Positions 9,873 to 19,603 of a stretch of 24,929 bases of DNA are shown here, piece by piece (the stretch's first letter is position 1; each line of letters starts with the position of its first letter). The notes under the pieces are model-generated. The model saw only the letters and a list, made by a program, of their open reading frames with translations. It was not told the DNA's origin and did no database searches. Source of the DNA: Polyrhizophydium stewartii (lineage: Eukaryota > Chytridiomycota > Chytridiomycetes > Rhizophydiales); assembly GCA_027604665.1 (NCBI GenBank), contig JADGIZ010000117.1, forward strand, positions 1-24,929. Reading direction: 5' to 3'. The position numbers were made by a program, and so were the translations under genes.

Positions 9873-11736
9873 ATGAGCAGCTCGTCGTCCCAGATCCCGT
9901 CCCAACCGCCGGCGTATACGCCGGTTGGCTCGCAACCGCAGCCATCATCAGCTGATGAGAAGAGCAAAGCGAGTGACCTCAACACGTGCCGACTCGGCCA
10001 TACAGTTGCTTCGGTCGCCTCGGCTGACGCCATCCCCGCACTGCGGACACAAATAATACAGATGCAGATGCAGCAGATGCAGATGCAGCAGATGCAGATG
10101 CAGCAGATGCAGATGCAGCAGATGCCGATGCAGCAGATGCCGACGCTGGTGCCAGGCCAGATGTACCAGCAGCAGCAGCACCCGGCCGGGCAAGTTGCGT
10201 ACCAGTCGCTGCCTGGCCAGCCCATGCCCGCTACGCAGGGCCAGATGTACCCGCAGCTGCAGTACCAGCAGATGCCTGGCCAGCCGACAGCCCAAGTCGC
10301 TCCCGGCCAGCTCGTGATGCAAGCGATGCCTGGACAGCCCATGGTGCAAGCAATGCCCGGCCAGCCCATGATGCAAATAGTTCCTGGGCAGCAGATGGTG
10401 CAGATGGTCCCTGGGCAACAGATGGTGCAGGTGATGCCGGGCCAGACGATCGTCCAGACAATGCCCGGCCAGCCGATGATGCAAGTTACGCCAGGCTCGC
10501 CAATGATGCAACCCATGGCCCAGGCCGACCCCAAGCAGCAGTGGAACCAGCAAGGAGCGGCTGTGTCCGAGGGGCCTCCGCCGTCGTATGCGCAGGCTCT
10601 GGCCGCTGCGCCGACGCTGCAAGTCGTGGTGCTCCCGCCGGGCTTCTTTGACTTTTCAACGGTGCCCGAAACCAACATCCTGTGAGCCTCGATCCGCCCG
10701 GAACGCACAGATAAGAACAAACAGCTGAGTGCTGCTTTAAAGATTCCCGCAGCAGTGTCCGCAACTCGTATCACCATCACCAGTCCCCGTAAAGAAGGAG
10801 GGATACGAGACTTTCACGTTCTCGCGCGTACTTGACAACAACCCCGACGAGCTGTGGCGATTCTTTATGTCTCATCTCGATCGCCCGGGCTTGCTCGTTC
10901 GCATCCACGGTCGGTCTTTCGCCACGGCTGCGGTTCTGAAGGTGCCCGTGTGCTGATCGTTTTCTGATCTTGGCGGCAGGATACCACCACGAGACTCGCA
11001 CGCGGGTCGTCCACGAAGGCGCATCAACTCGCGTCGAGACTTACCAAGTCCAAGTCGACGACTTCAACTTCAGCCTGAATGCCTCGGCATACGTCTCGGA
11101 GCAATGGTCGCGCCTGGTGTGCATGCCTCGCAATGGCAAACCGCCTCTGACATACCGTCAGACGATCGAAGAGTATACCCGCTCGCGAAACAAGCTCAAG
11201 GAGTGCGTACCGCGCTTGTTTTGTCCTGCGCCATGGCCTTGCGCGCAGCAAAGGCTTCGCTCATGCAGATTCGATTCGGCAAAAGAATCCACCTCGACAA
11301 GCAGCCCCTTTGGGATTACGAGAACCTCACTCGCGCCATTCACTTTTGTATCCTCCAGACCGGATATCCGCACACGATCCAGGTTTCCTACGACATCCCC
11401 AACTCCAAGGTGTCCGTCTACGCCGACACGCTCCTGAGCAAGTCGGCTCATAATACGTGCATTCGCGTCCTGTGCGTCCTGACGTGCTTGTGCATCATCT
11501 TTGGCCCCATTTACCTGCTGTCTCGTAAGTCCATTGAGCGACTTCTCATCGCCACCGCGAAGCAAGCGGCTGAGTCTGGTGGACTTGCTGGTCTCGCAGG
11601 CAAGAGGGTGTCCAACAATCTCATCTGCGAGTATCCTGTGCTCATCTCCTCGGCGGACTTTTTCATTCGCAACTACGCCTTCATCCAGTCTCACGTGAGA
11701 ACCAGATACTGCGGTGGCCTGCTCCTGTCACTGTGA
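9873..11736 (+). CDS. F1: PPxY membrane protein, first of four tandem paralogues
   Basis: Join 9873-10681, 10743-10909, 10980-11202, 11286-11524, 11600-11736: 524 aa. I do not recognise the family. Exon 1 encodes a low-complexity region with Met/Gln repeats, nonapeptide PGQ repeats, two PPxY motifs (PPAY 12-15, PPSY 236-239) and a closing FFDFSTVPETNIL. Exons 2-5 encode the conserved region: CPQLVSPSP, NPDELWRFFMSHL, GYHHETRTRVV, VDDFNFSLNASAYV, YRQTIEEYTRSRNKLKE, then one transmembrane helix (about 457-478, LCVLTCLCIIFGPIYLLS) and a tail of about 45 aa with ICEYPVLIS. Intron phases are 2, 1, 2, 1, as in F2-F4. PPxY motifs bind WW domains, for example of Nedd4/Rsp5 ubiquitin ligases, so an adaptor or trafficking role is possible. 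The start has A at -3. The last intron is a multiple of three and can be missed. Confidence 0.82.
10062..10136 (+). repeat. 15-bp coding tandem repeat (MQMQQ) in F1
   Basis: Four copies of a 15-bp unit encoding MQMQQ and a fifth with one change (MPMQQ). The near-identical units suggest recent slippage, so copy number probably varies between strains. Confidence 0.85.
10326..10514 (+). repeat. 27-bp coding repeat (xPGQxMxQx) in F1
   Basis: Seven consecutive diverged 27-bp units encode nonapeptides of the form MPGQPMVQA. Looser PGQ units lie upstream from about 10148. The Pro/Gly/Gln composition predicts a flexible chain before the conserved domain. Confidence 0.8.
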
Positions 11737-11916
11737 TCCGAGCGCTAGGTGACGGTCACTGTTCCGCCACGAGTAAACCATTCTCGGCTGTCGGCCATAT
11801 GCCTGCGAGCACGGATGCTGTTCGAGTGCGCGGAGGCGACTTGGAAGGCCCGCATGCTTGGGGCGGGGGCGGGATGGGCACAGGTCGGGGCCGCGGAACT
11901 TCTGCCGGCTTCGATC

Positions 11917-13468
11917 ATGCTTGGCGACAGCAGCCCCGGCGCTCTCTCGGTCCAAGGCGCACACGCAGCACCTCTTGCTGCCCCGACACCCCTCTTTGAG
12001 ACACACCCGCTCTTGGGGCTGCCGCCCCCACCGCCGGCGCAGCGTTCCGCCTCGGCACCGCCGCTGTCGATGCCTTACGGTCCGCACGGTGGAGCATCGC
12101 ACGGCGCAGAGCACGACAGCCACGCCAAGGCGGCGCACCTCGGCCGAGGACACCCGTCCGGCCTGTGGGATCGCCACTCGCACACCGTCATGGGCCCGCG
12201 CGCAGCCTCGCCCGAGGACGACTCGGACTCGATTGCGTCGTCGCTCGGCGAGCACTTGCCTCCGCCGCCACCCTTCCACGTTGCTGTCGCCAGCCACGTC
12301 GGCACGTCGGCGTTGGACCCGGCGGCCCCGGCCCCCAAGCCGCTGCGACTCTTCGACATGGACACGGTCCCAGAGAGCTGCGTCATGTGCGTTTCCGCCC
12401 GATCGCTGCGCCTTGCCCACCCCCTGTCTAGCTGACCCTTGTCCCGCACCTCGCCGTGGACGCCCAGGCACGCCCGCCAGTGCACGCCGCTCGAGTCGCC
12501 GTCGGCGGTCCCGTTCCGCCACACAGACGGTGCGATCGTGGCATTCTCGCCCAACCTCGACGCCAGCGCCGACGAGCTGTGGCGGTTCTTCTTGACGCAC
12601 CTGTCCAAGCCGCGGCTTCTGGTCCGCGTCAAGGGTAGGAGTGCCGGCCCTGGACCTGCTCCTCCTTCAGGCCGTCGCGCCCCCCGAGCAGATTGCTCAT
12701 GCTGACACCGCCTCGGCGGTTCCCTGGTCGCCTGCGAGCGCAGGAACCCACCCCGAGAGCCGCACGCGGCACATCCGCGTCAACGGCGCCGTCACCAGCG
12801 AGACTCGGACAGAGACTGTCACCGACTTTGACTTTGTGCTCGACGCCTCTGCGTATGTCTGCCACCATTGGGACCGGGTGATGGCCATCGGCCCGTCCGG
12901 CCAGCCGGCAAGCTCGTATCGCCAGGCGCTGGACGAGTACGCACAGTCAGGCAGCAAGCTCAAAGAGTGCGCAGCGCCTGCAAAGTTCTCGATGCTGCTG
13001 CCATCTGCTTGCCGCTGACGCCTACTCCTCAGGATTCATCTGGTCAAGCAAGTCGGCGGCAACTTTGATGATCTTGAACGAGCTCTGCTGCACTGCATCA
13101 GCTTGACGGGATTCGCCGGCTCTGCGTCCGTCACATTTGCGCTCGCGAACGACAAGATCTCGGTCAAGTGCTCCCACAGCCTCAGCAAGCTCTCGCACAG
13201 TATCTTTAGCGGCGTCATGGAGCTGTTTTCGTCTGGCTCGCGCCGATTGAAGCGACATCCAAGTAAGTCGTGAGCGAGCAACTCGACTGTTGGCTCTATA
13301 TTTCTGGCTGACACCCTTGATCCAGGCACGCATGGCGCATCCAGCACACTCGTTTGCGAGTTCCAGATGGATTCAGACCCAGCAGAGTTCTACTCGCGCA
13401 ACTTTCGGCTTGTGCAACAGCTCGCGCGCATGCACCGAAACTCGGGCACACCTGTCATTGCAAAGTAG
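11917..13468 (+). CDS. F2: soluble, divergent paralogue without PPxY or TM helix
   Basis: Join 11917-12386, 12468-12634, 12744-12966, 13033-13262, 13326-13468: 410 aa. Exon 2 (167 nt) and exon 3 (223 nt) match F1 and F3 exactly in length. The conserved region is clear: FDMDTVPESCVM, DELWRFFLTHL, THPESRTRHI, VTDFDFVLDASAYV, QALDEYAQSGSKLKE, IHLVKQ, then CEFQMDSDPAEFY. Where the paralogues have a membrane helix, F2 has SIFSGVMELFSSGSRRLKRHP, which is not hydrophobic. Exon 1 is Pro/His/Ala-rich with no PPxY. F2 has therefore probably become soluble. The start is uncertain: 11917 has A at -3; in-frame ATGs at 11815 and 11854 have C at -3 and would add up to 34 aa. Confidence 0.75.
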
Positions 13469-13624
13469 CCCCAACGATCTCTCTGCCCGGATCAAGCCGC
13501 TGAGCAGTATCTCTCTCGGCACGACCGAGACCTTATGTTGTGATATTGTAAATGACTGTGTCGCGAGATACCCGATGACTGGAGACGCGCTGTTGAGAAA
13601 CGGCCACTGTGCGTGGCCGTCCCG

Positions 13625-14136
13625 TCGCGGTGACCCTCATCTGCATCTCAGCCTGCCTCGTGCAGATTCAATACATTTGTCTCCACTGTTCTGCGATTTG
13701 CACCAAGTCCCGATCGCGAGACGCTGTGGGGGCTGTCTCGCTGGTTTGGCGCTCACCAGATCTTTCACAAAATCTCTCAAAACAGAAGGCTGCCAACATG
13801 CTGACCCGCCAGGCCGCTCCTGTCACCTCTGCAGCCGCAAGCGGCTCGACGCAAACCGGCATGAGCTTCCTGCCAGCCCAGCCGCGATCTGCTCGCGTTG
13901 CACCCGTTGACAACTCGTTCGGTCAGTCTGTTCCCAACAAGCCGTACGAAGCACGCGGCCTTGAGACGCCAACGTCGCCTCCACCAATGTACCAGACGCC
14001 GACGCAGCCAGGATTTGCGCAGCAGCTGCCTCCAGCCCAGGACGGTGCCGCCATCGCCCAAGACGCCGCGGCATACTTTGCCGCCGCAAACCAGGCATTC
14101 TCATACGCCGTCGCTCAGGCTCCGCGTGTCTACATG
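13625..14136 (+). repeat. Direct repeat, upstream copy (512 bp)
   Basis: This matches 15776-16286 with a handful of substitutions and one 1-bp indel. It begins at the sequence equivalent to the last codons of F3 and covers the F4 promoter and the first 113 codons of F4. The two copies flank F3 in the same orientation. Confidence 0.9.
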
Positions 14137-14202
14137 TCAAGACTCGGGACTGCCGCAGGTCGTGCGTCCGCGCTCTATAAATGGATTCCTCGCGCATCTT
14201 AG
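13798..14202 (+). pseudogene. Truncated duplicate of F4 exon 1
   Basis: Open frame of 134 aa. The first 113 residues are nearly identical to F4 (15948), including the start context and the PPMY motif, then VYM is followed by an unrelated 21-residue tail ending at TAG. The FxDL-type end of exon 1, its splice donor and all later exons are missing. With the F4 upstream region also copied, it may still be transcribed as a short soluble PPxY protein. A less likely alternative is that it is an upstream exon of F3. Confidence 0.65.
14176..14181 (+). promoter_or_regulatory. TATA box of F3
   Basis: A perfect TATAAA sits 165 bp before the F3 start, just past the duplicated segment and inside the tail of the truncated F4 copy. 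It supports F3 as an independent transcription unit. Confidence 0.5.
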
Positions 14203-14340
14203 TCGAGCATATGGCAACTTCGGCTTGCGGCGGTGCGATGCGCAGCCCGCAAAAGTTTTTCCGCTTCTGCCATCCCCAAAGCGGTTCCTCAGGGCGAACA
14301 GAGACCTCATGTGGCGATGTGACACCCACCTCCAACCACA

Positions 14341-15784
14341 ATGGGAGTCCCCGAGCCTGCGCCGTTCATGGCAGCGCCGGCCCCTCCGCCACTCATGGCA
14401 GCGCCGGCCCCTCCGCCACTCATGGCAGCGCCGGCCCCTGTGCCGCTCATGGCTGCGCCGGCCCCTGTGCCGCTCATGGCAGCGCCGGCCCCTGTGCCGC
14501 TCATGCCCCCGCCGGCTGCTGCGCCGCTGATGCCGCCGCCGGCCGCGCACTTCGGGGGCAACCCTGCCGAGACGGTCGAGCCGCCTCAAGCGCTCATGAC
14601 TCCGAGCGAGCCGCCGCCGTCATACGGGGATGCCGTGGCGGCCTCCCTTGCGGCCGCAGGCGTCTCGCAGGCGCCTCACATCGACCCCGAGTTCGAGTTC
14701 TTCGACTTTAGCAGCGTCCCGGGCACCAACGTCCTGTGAGTCGGCACCCTCGCTGTCGGGTGCACACGGCACTGCAAAAGTCGCTGAGCGCCTCCAAACC
14801 TGCTGCGCAGCTTCCCGCACCAGACGCCGCAGCTGCTGTCCCCGTCGCCGGTCAAGGTCAAGGTCGAGGGCCCGCAGGTGTATGCGTTCGACCCGGTGCT
14901 CGACACCAACGCCGACGAGCTCTGGCGCTTCTTCATGACCCATGTCGGCCCGCCGCAGCTCCATGTCATCATTCAAGGTGTGCTTGGCTCGCGCCGAGCT
15001 TGGCGCCGACGCGGTTGGCTGACCTCGCTGTGCGCAGGCACTCACACGGAGACACGCACCCGCTGGGTCAGGCGCGGCAACGCAATGACCACCGAGACGC
15101 GCACAGTGACCGTCACAGACTTTGACTTCTGCATTGATGCGACGCAGTACGTCGTGCAGCAGTGGAGCCGCATGATCTGCGTCCCGCGCGATGGACAGCG
15201 CCCACAAACGTACAAAGAGACCATCGAAGAGTTTGTCAAGTCGCCCAACAAGCTCAAGGAGTGAGTTTGAGAAAGCGTCCGCAGACTGCCACGCATGTGC
15301 GGTAATTTCTGACGCTTGCCGGCTCAGAATCCACCTTGTCAAGCAGCTTCTCTGGAACTTTGACGAGCTTGCCCAAGCAATTATTTACAGCGTGCGCATG
15401 ACGGGATACACCACCTCGGTCAAGGTCAAGTTCCCCATGGCCAACTCCAAGATCTCGGTTTTCTGCTCCGACACCATGAGCCAGTTGGCGCACAACACCT
15501 GCGTCCGCGTTCTGTGTGTTATGACGTGCTTGTGCATCATCTTTGCTCCCATCTACTTTGCATCGCGTAAGTAGAGTCATCGCAACCAGCAGGCCTTCCT
15601 TTACTTCTTTGCCGAACTAACGCCCTATTTTGCTCGATCTGCAGGCAAGAAGGTCTCAAACAAAATCGTTTGCGAGTACCCCATGCTCATATCGGCCCCC
15701 GAGTTCTACACGCGCAACTACTACTTGATCCAGCAACTCGCTCTGACGCGCCAAAAGGGCTCAAACCCCATCCCTTCGCGGTGA
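14341..15784 (+). CDS. F3: PPxY membrane protein of the tandem family
   Basis: Join 14341-14735, 14811-14977, 15038-15260, 15328-15566, 15645-15784: 387 aa. The start has an excellent context (A at -3, G at +4). Exon 1 is a Pro/Ala/Met repeat region, then PPSY (92-95) and FFDFSSVPGTNVL. The conserved part follows the F1 order: FPHQTPQLLSPSP, NADELWRFFMTHV, GTHTETRTRWV, VTDFDFCIDATQYV, YKETIEEFVKSPNKLKE, IHLVKQLLWNFDEL, then a transmembrane helix (about 320-340, LCVMTCLCIIFAPIYFAS) and a tail with VCEYPMLISAPEFYTRNYY. Exons 2, 3 and 4 are 167, 223 and 239 nt, identical to F1. It is the closest relative of F1 in the helix. Function unknown; PPxY suggests a WW-domain partner. Confidence 0.85.
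14368..14502 (+). repeat. 27-bp coding tandem repeat (MAAPAPxPL) in F3
   Basis: Five consecutive 27-bp units encode MAAPAPPPL or MAAPAPVPL, followed by degenerate MPPPAAAPL-type units to about 14550. The units are nearly identical at the DNA level. The period equals that of the unrelated nonapeptide repeat in F1. Confidence 0.88.
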
Positions 15785-16286
15785 CCCTCATCTGCATCTC
15801 AGCCTGCCTCGTGCAGATTCAATACATTTGTCTCCACTGTTCTGCGATTTGCACCAAGTCCCGATCGCAAGACGCTGTGGGGGCTGTCTCGCTGGTTTGG
15901 CGCTCGCCAGATCTTTCACAAGTCTCTCAAAACAGAAGGCTGCCAACATGCTGACCCGCCAGGCCGCTCCGGTCACCTCTGCAGCCGCAAGCGGCTCGAC
16001 GCAAACCGGCATGAGCTTCCTGCCAGGCCAGCCGCGATCTGCTCGCGTTGCACCCGTTGACAACTCGTTCGGTCAGTCTGTTCCCAACAAGCCGTACGAG
16101 GCACGCGGCCCTGAGACGCCAACGTCGCCTCCGCCAATGTACCAGACGCCGACGCAGCCAGGATTTGCGCAGCAGCTGCCTCCAGCCCAGGACGGTGCCG
16201 CCATCGCCCAAGACGCCGCGGCATACTTCGCCGCCGCAAACCAGGCATTCTCATACGCCGTCGCTCAGGCTCCGCGTGTCTACATG
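15776..16286 (+). repeat. Direct repeat, downstream copy (511 bp)
   Basis: This is the partner of 13625-14136. It spans the F3 stop codon (15782-15784), the F3-F4 intergenic region and most of F4 exon 1, so it is probably the source copy. Recombination between the pair would delete or duplicate F3. Confidence 0.9.
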
Positions 16287-17442
16287 CCGAAACTGCCGCA
16301 CGACTTTGTCGATCTACGCCAGAAGCCCGAAGCCAAGATCTTGTGAGTGTGCTGCGACTCGCGTCATTGTTGCTCCGTCGATCTGATCCTTCTCGCCGGA
16401 CAATCGATCGCGGCTTGCTGCCGGCGCTGCCGATCGACCGCAGGCTGCCGAAAGACTGCCCGCAGTTCAGCTCGCCGTCGGACATTCCTGTCCAGGACTC
16501 GGACTTTGGGTTCTTTGCGCACTCCAAGGTGCTCGACCGCAGCTCAGACGAGCTCTGGCGGTTCCTCATGACATACATTGGAAATCCGGGTCTGCTGATC
16601 AACATCCGCGGTGTGTCACGACGCCATTGAATGTGCCTCGTGCGAACGCGGCTCTTGACACTGCTGCTTCGTGTGCGGCGCGACTGCCGACGCAGGCGTC
16701 ATCATCAACGGCAATCCAAAGCACGTCATCGAGGACGGCGACATCGAGGGCATGGACAGCGACTGGACGGCAACCGACGAGTTCAATTTCAGCATCGACG
16801 CATCTGCATATGTCGCGCCAATGTGGGGCTGCATCGCGTGCGTGCCGCGCGCGGGCAGGAAGCCAAAGACGTGCCAGCAGACAATCGACGAGTACACGCA
16901 GTCGGAAAACATCTTCAAAGAGTATGCTGGCGTCGAGTGCATGTGCTGGCGAGCGGCGGATCTTGCTCACCGGCAGAGTGGCGTGCAAGGCTGCACATCA
17001 TGAAGCAGGTTGTCTGGAACTTCCACGCCCTGACGCTCGCCATCCACAGCTGCATCCGGCAGACAGGATATGCAGGGACGATCGTGATCCGGTTCAAGTA
17101 CGCGGTCAACAAGATCAGTGTGTACGCAGACAATCCGGCCAGCAGAGCACGAAACTCTGTTGCACTTGCGCAGTGCTGCTATTTGACGCTCTTGATTCTC
17201 GTATTCGGGCCTCTTTATCTGATGACTCGTGAGGCGCTTGTGGCGATGCTGAGGGAGAGAGAGTTGCTGCGTTGCGGCGAGCTGACACACTGAATCGATC
17301 AGGCAAGCGCGTGAGCAACACGATTGTGTGCGAGTATCCGATGGCCATCTCCGAGGCCGACTTTTTCATGAGGAACTGCGCGCTGATTCAGCACCACGTC
17401 AAAATACGCGATTGCAGCACCTCATGTGTCCGCGCTATTTAA
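15948..17442 (+). CDS. F4: PPxY membrane protein, last of the tandem family
   Basis: Join 15948-16342, 16444-16610, 16696-16921, 16990-17228, 17303-17442: 388 aa. Exon 1 encodes a disordered region with PPMY (62-65), an Ala-rich stretch (AQDAAAYFAAANQAF) and the variant end DFVDLRQKPEAKIL in place of FFDFSxVPxTNxL. The conserved region has LPKDCPQFSSPS, SSDELWRFLMTYI, DEFNFSIDASAYV, CQQTIDEYTQSENIFKE, LHIMKQVVWNF, one transmembrane helix (about 321-341, CCYLTLLILVFGPLYLMT) and VCEYPMAIS. It is the most divergent of the membrane-bound members: the ETRTR block is lost and exon 3 is one codon longer (226 nt). The start has A at -3 and lies 164 bp after the F3 stop. Confidence 0.83.
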
Positions 17443-17610
17443 GCAAAATATATGGTTGCCTTCCATAATTGGATGGATAACAATTGCATTGTTCGACCCT
17501 CCAAGCAGTTGCAACCTTCAATGAGGCTTTCATTCTCAGGTGGAGCCAACGAAGCCATTCAATGCGCCGAGTGCCAGAAATCTCGTTTACTCGGATATGA
17601 GCTGCCCCGA

Positions 17611-18410
17611 CTACGCACCAATGAGTCGGCGCGCGCGACCATCACGCAGTGCCCACAGCCATGCAAGTGCGGCCACCATTGCCCACGCTCGCGCATACGA
17701 CCCGCCGCGCAGAAAGCGCACGAGCTCGTCCAACGTGCGCCGAGGCCGCGCAACAGTGCTCGCTCCTTCGGCGGATGCACCCTGGGCTACTGCAGTCGAC
17801 GCAGGTGCCGATGCTTCAATCAACGTCTCAGTCAGCGCAAGGGATCAAGCAGCCATCGAGCGGCAACCAAGCACACCTTTCCCGACCAGCCTGACGCGAA
17901 CAAGCTTTGCAATCGACGATGCGCTGGCCGCGAGCATGTGGACCTGATCACGCTCATTGACAGGCACATCCTGTGGCTGCGGCTGCGAGCTCTGGTACTG
18001 CTTGTGCACATGCTGGGTCCCTGGCGCGTTGCGGCAGTGCGCGCACGCTTGGTCCGAGTTGGCCGCCGGCTGCTTGTCGCGATGCGGCTCGCGGGGCTGC
18101 TGGCGCTGGACAGGTGCGGGCTGCGGCGCAGGCGACTTGCGAGGTCACGGCCGCCGCGACTACGTTGCACGCGGCATCGGCCCACTCGAGCGCGAGCGAC
18201 AGCATGCGGCGCTGTTGGCGGGTGTCGACCGAGTGGCCAAGCGCGACAATGGTTCCCGAGACCGCCCCAGACATGGCCGCCATGCCATGGCGCGACGCCT
18301 CGCATCGACATCGCGCCGACGCCTGCAGATCCCGCCGCTCTCGTCAGCACATTCGCGCTCGGCACGCTCACCACGGTCAGCACGATCAACAACCACACCA
18401 CCCACAGCAT
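17611..18410 (-). CDS. Secreted or membrane protein, four exons, unrecognised
   Basis: Minus-strand join, in transcript order 18410-18372, 18322-18164, 18105-17877, 17813-17611: 209 aa. Unspliced frames are all broken, but the spliced model is open throughout and GC-rich at third positions. The first splice (49-bp intron with CTGAC) creates a signal peptide, MLWVVWLLIVLTV joined to ASA then RC, with a fitting AxA cleavage site. Next come MAAMSGAVSGTIVALGH, a cysteine-containing segment (ACAHC), a Gln/Pro-rich stretch, VHMLAASASSIAKL and RTLDELVRFLRGG, then a short hydrophobic helix near the C-terminus (AWAMVAALAWLWAL). The second intron (18106-18163) could instead end at 18121, adding five residues. 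It is convergent with F4 and shares its start region with the divergent gene at 18409. I do not recognise a family. Confidence 0.62.
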
Positions 18411-19359
18411 GCATCACGTCAGCACACCAACGGCGGCGCCGTCGCTCACCTCGCAGCCGCCGCACCGTCCCAGATCTCGCCGGGCTGCCTCTCCCGCCGT
18501 CCCCGCGCCGCTCATTGTCGGCGATCTGGCGCGGCCGTGGAGCGCCGGCGATGCCAGCGCAACGACAGCGGCGATGCGCAGCAAGTGGGACGGCATCGCA
18601 CGCCGCGCGCACCAGCCGCGGGCCGAGTCGCTTGCCAGCATCGCCGAGGACGACGAGGCCGTCGCCGACGACATCGATGCCGACGACGCCCCGCACCTGC
18701 CTGCGGCCGCTGTGATGCGCGCGGCCGGCGAGTTTTCTCTCGCGACCATCGCAGAGTCGGCCGACGAGGACCAGCACGAACCGCTTCCAAAGCACCGCAC
18801 GCCGCCAACGCTCCAACTGCGCGGCCGGCGGACCCGCATCGCTCGCACCAGCGCAGACCAGTCGCACGTCCCGTTTGCATCGCAGACCTCGCTTGCATCG
18901 CAGGCATCTCTGATACTGCGCACGGCAGACCCGGCCGCGGGAGATGCGCGGCCGACGTCGGCAGACACGATCGCGCCGCAGCCGCTCGGGCCAGATGCCG
19001 AGCCTGCGGCATTGGTGTCACTTGCACTTGCAGACGCACAGCCTGCCGCAGACACTGGCTCCGCACAGGCGCCAGCCGCCGCTGACACGCAGCCGCGGCG
19101 CAGCCTGATTGCTCGCATCCGAGCCTTGCTGCGGCTTGTCGGCCGGGGACGCAGGCGTGAGAGTGGTGACCGACAAGAGGGCGGCGAGCCAGCGGCAGGT
19201 CGCGGCCGCAGCACGGTTGTCCGCAAGGCAAGGACGGTGGCCAGAGAGCACGCATCGGCACCCGATGCGCCAGTCGCTGAGAGCAGCAGCAAGCGGCGGT
19301 GGGCATTCCGGTGGCCGTGGGCTCGGTCAGTGTCGCGGGACAGTGCATCGACTCTGTGA
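18409..19359 (+). CDS. Ala/Arg-rich hypothetical protein
   Basis: Open frame of 316 aa from the ATG at 18409, with GC-rich third positions and acidic (EDDEAVADDIDADDAP), mixed and then basic segments (SLIARIRALLRLVGRGRRRE, RRWAFRWPWARS). There is no signal peptide, membrane helix or known domain; most of it should be disordered. The frame is open back to 17452, but that part runs antisense to the minus-strand gene and has no coding character. An internal ATG at 18574 is an alternative start that would remove the overlap with the divergent start codon. The codon pattern favours this strand over the equally long antisense frame, but the gene is not certain. Confidence 0.45.
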   Translation: MHHVSTPTAAPSLTSQPPHRPRSRRAASPAVPAPLIVGDLARPWSAGDASATTAAMRSKWDGIARRAHQPRAESLASIAEDDEAVADDIDADDAPHLPAAAVMRAAGEFSLATIAESADEDQHEPLPKHRTPPTLQLRGRRTRIARTSADQSHVPFASQTSLASQASLILRTADPAAGDARPTSADTIAPQPLGPDAEPAALVSLALADAQPAADTGSAQAPAAADTQPRRSLIARIRALLRLVGRGRRRESGDRQEGGEPAAGRGRSTVVRKARTVAREHASAPDAPVAESSSKRRWAFRWPWARSVSRDSASTL

Positions 19360-19603
19360 TGCGCCGGTGCCTCTCGGACAGGCGTCCCGAATGAACACAG
19401 CCCCGTCCGGCTTGGCTTGGCCAGGGAGGCTCAAACTGCGGACAAGGGTCGCTGCTTCCTCCCGGCGGATGTGACGAGTGGCACAAATCACGAGTCCGCC
19501 GAGGGTTTGTGTCGCAGTGACGTCCATCTCCGTCTTCCAATCAACGTGTGTGTCTCGAGAACACAAACCCCCTGGCTGCCTCCCTGCGGCCAACTTGCCG
19601 CCA

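Noticed and set aside
9986..10061. Intron-like segment in F1 exon 1 with GTGCCG, GGCTGAC and ATACAG
   Set aside because: Its removal (76 bp) shifts the frame and destroys the Met/Gln and PGQ repeat region, which is open when unspliced.
9626..10780. 384-codon minus-strand ORF opposite F1
   Set aside because: Its Cys/Ile/Trp/Gly repeats are the complement of the F1 coding repeats.
17452..18408. N-terminal extension of the plus-strand ORF ending at 19359
   Set aside because: This part is antisense to the spliced minus-strand gene and reads as mixed low-quality sequence with no motif.
18414..19292. 292-codon minus-strand ORF opposite the Ala/Arg-rich gene
   Set aside because: Its Ser/Ala/Cys-rich composition is what the complement of a GC-rich frame gives; the plus frame has the better codon pattern, though neither is proven.
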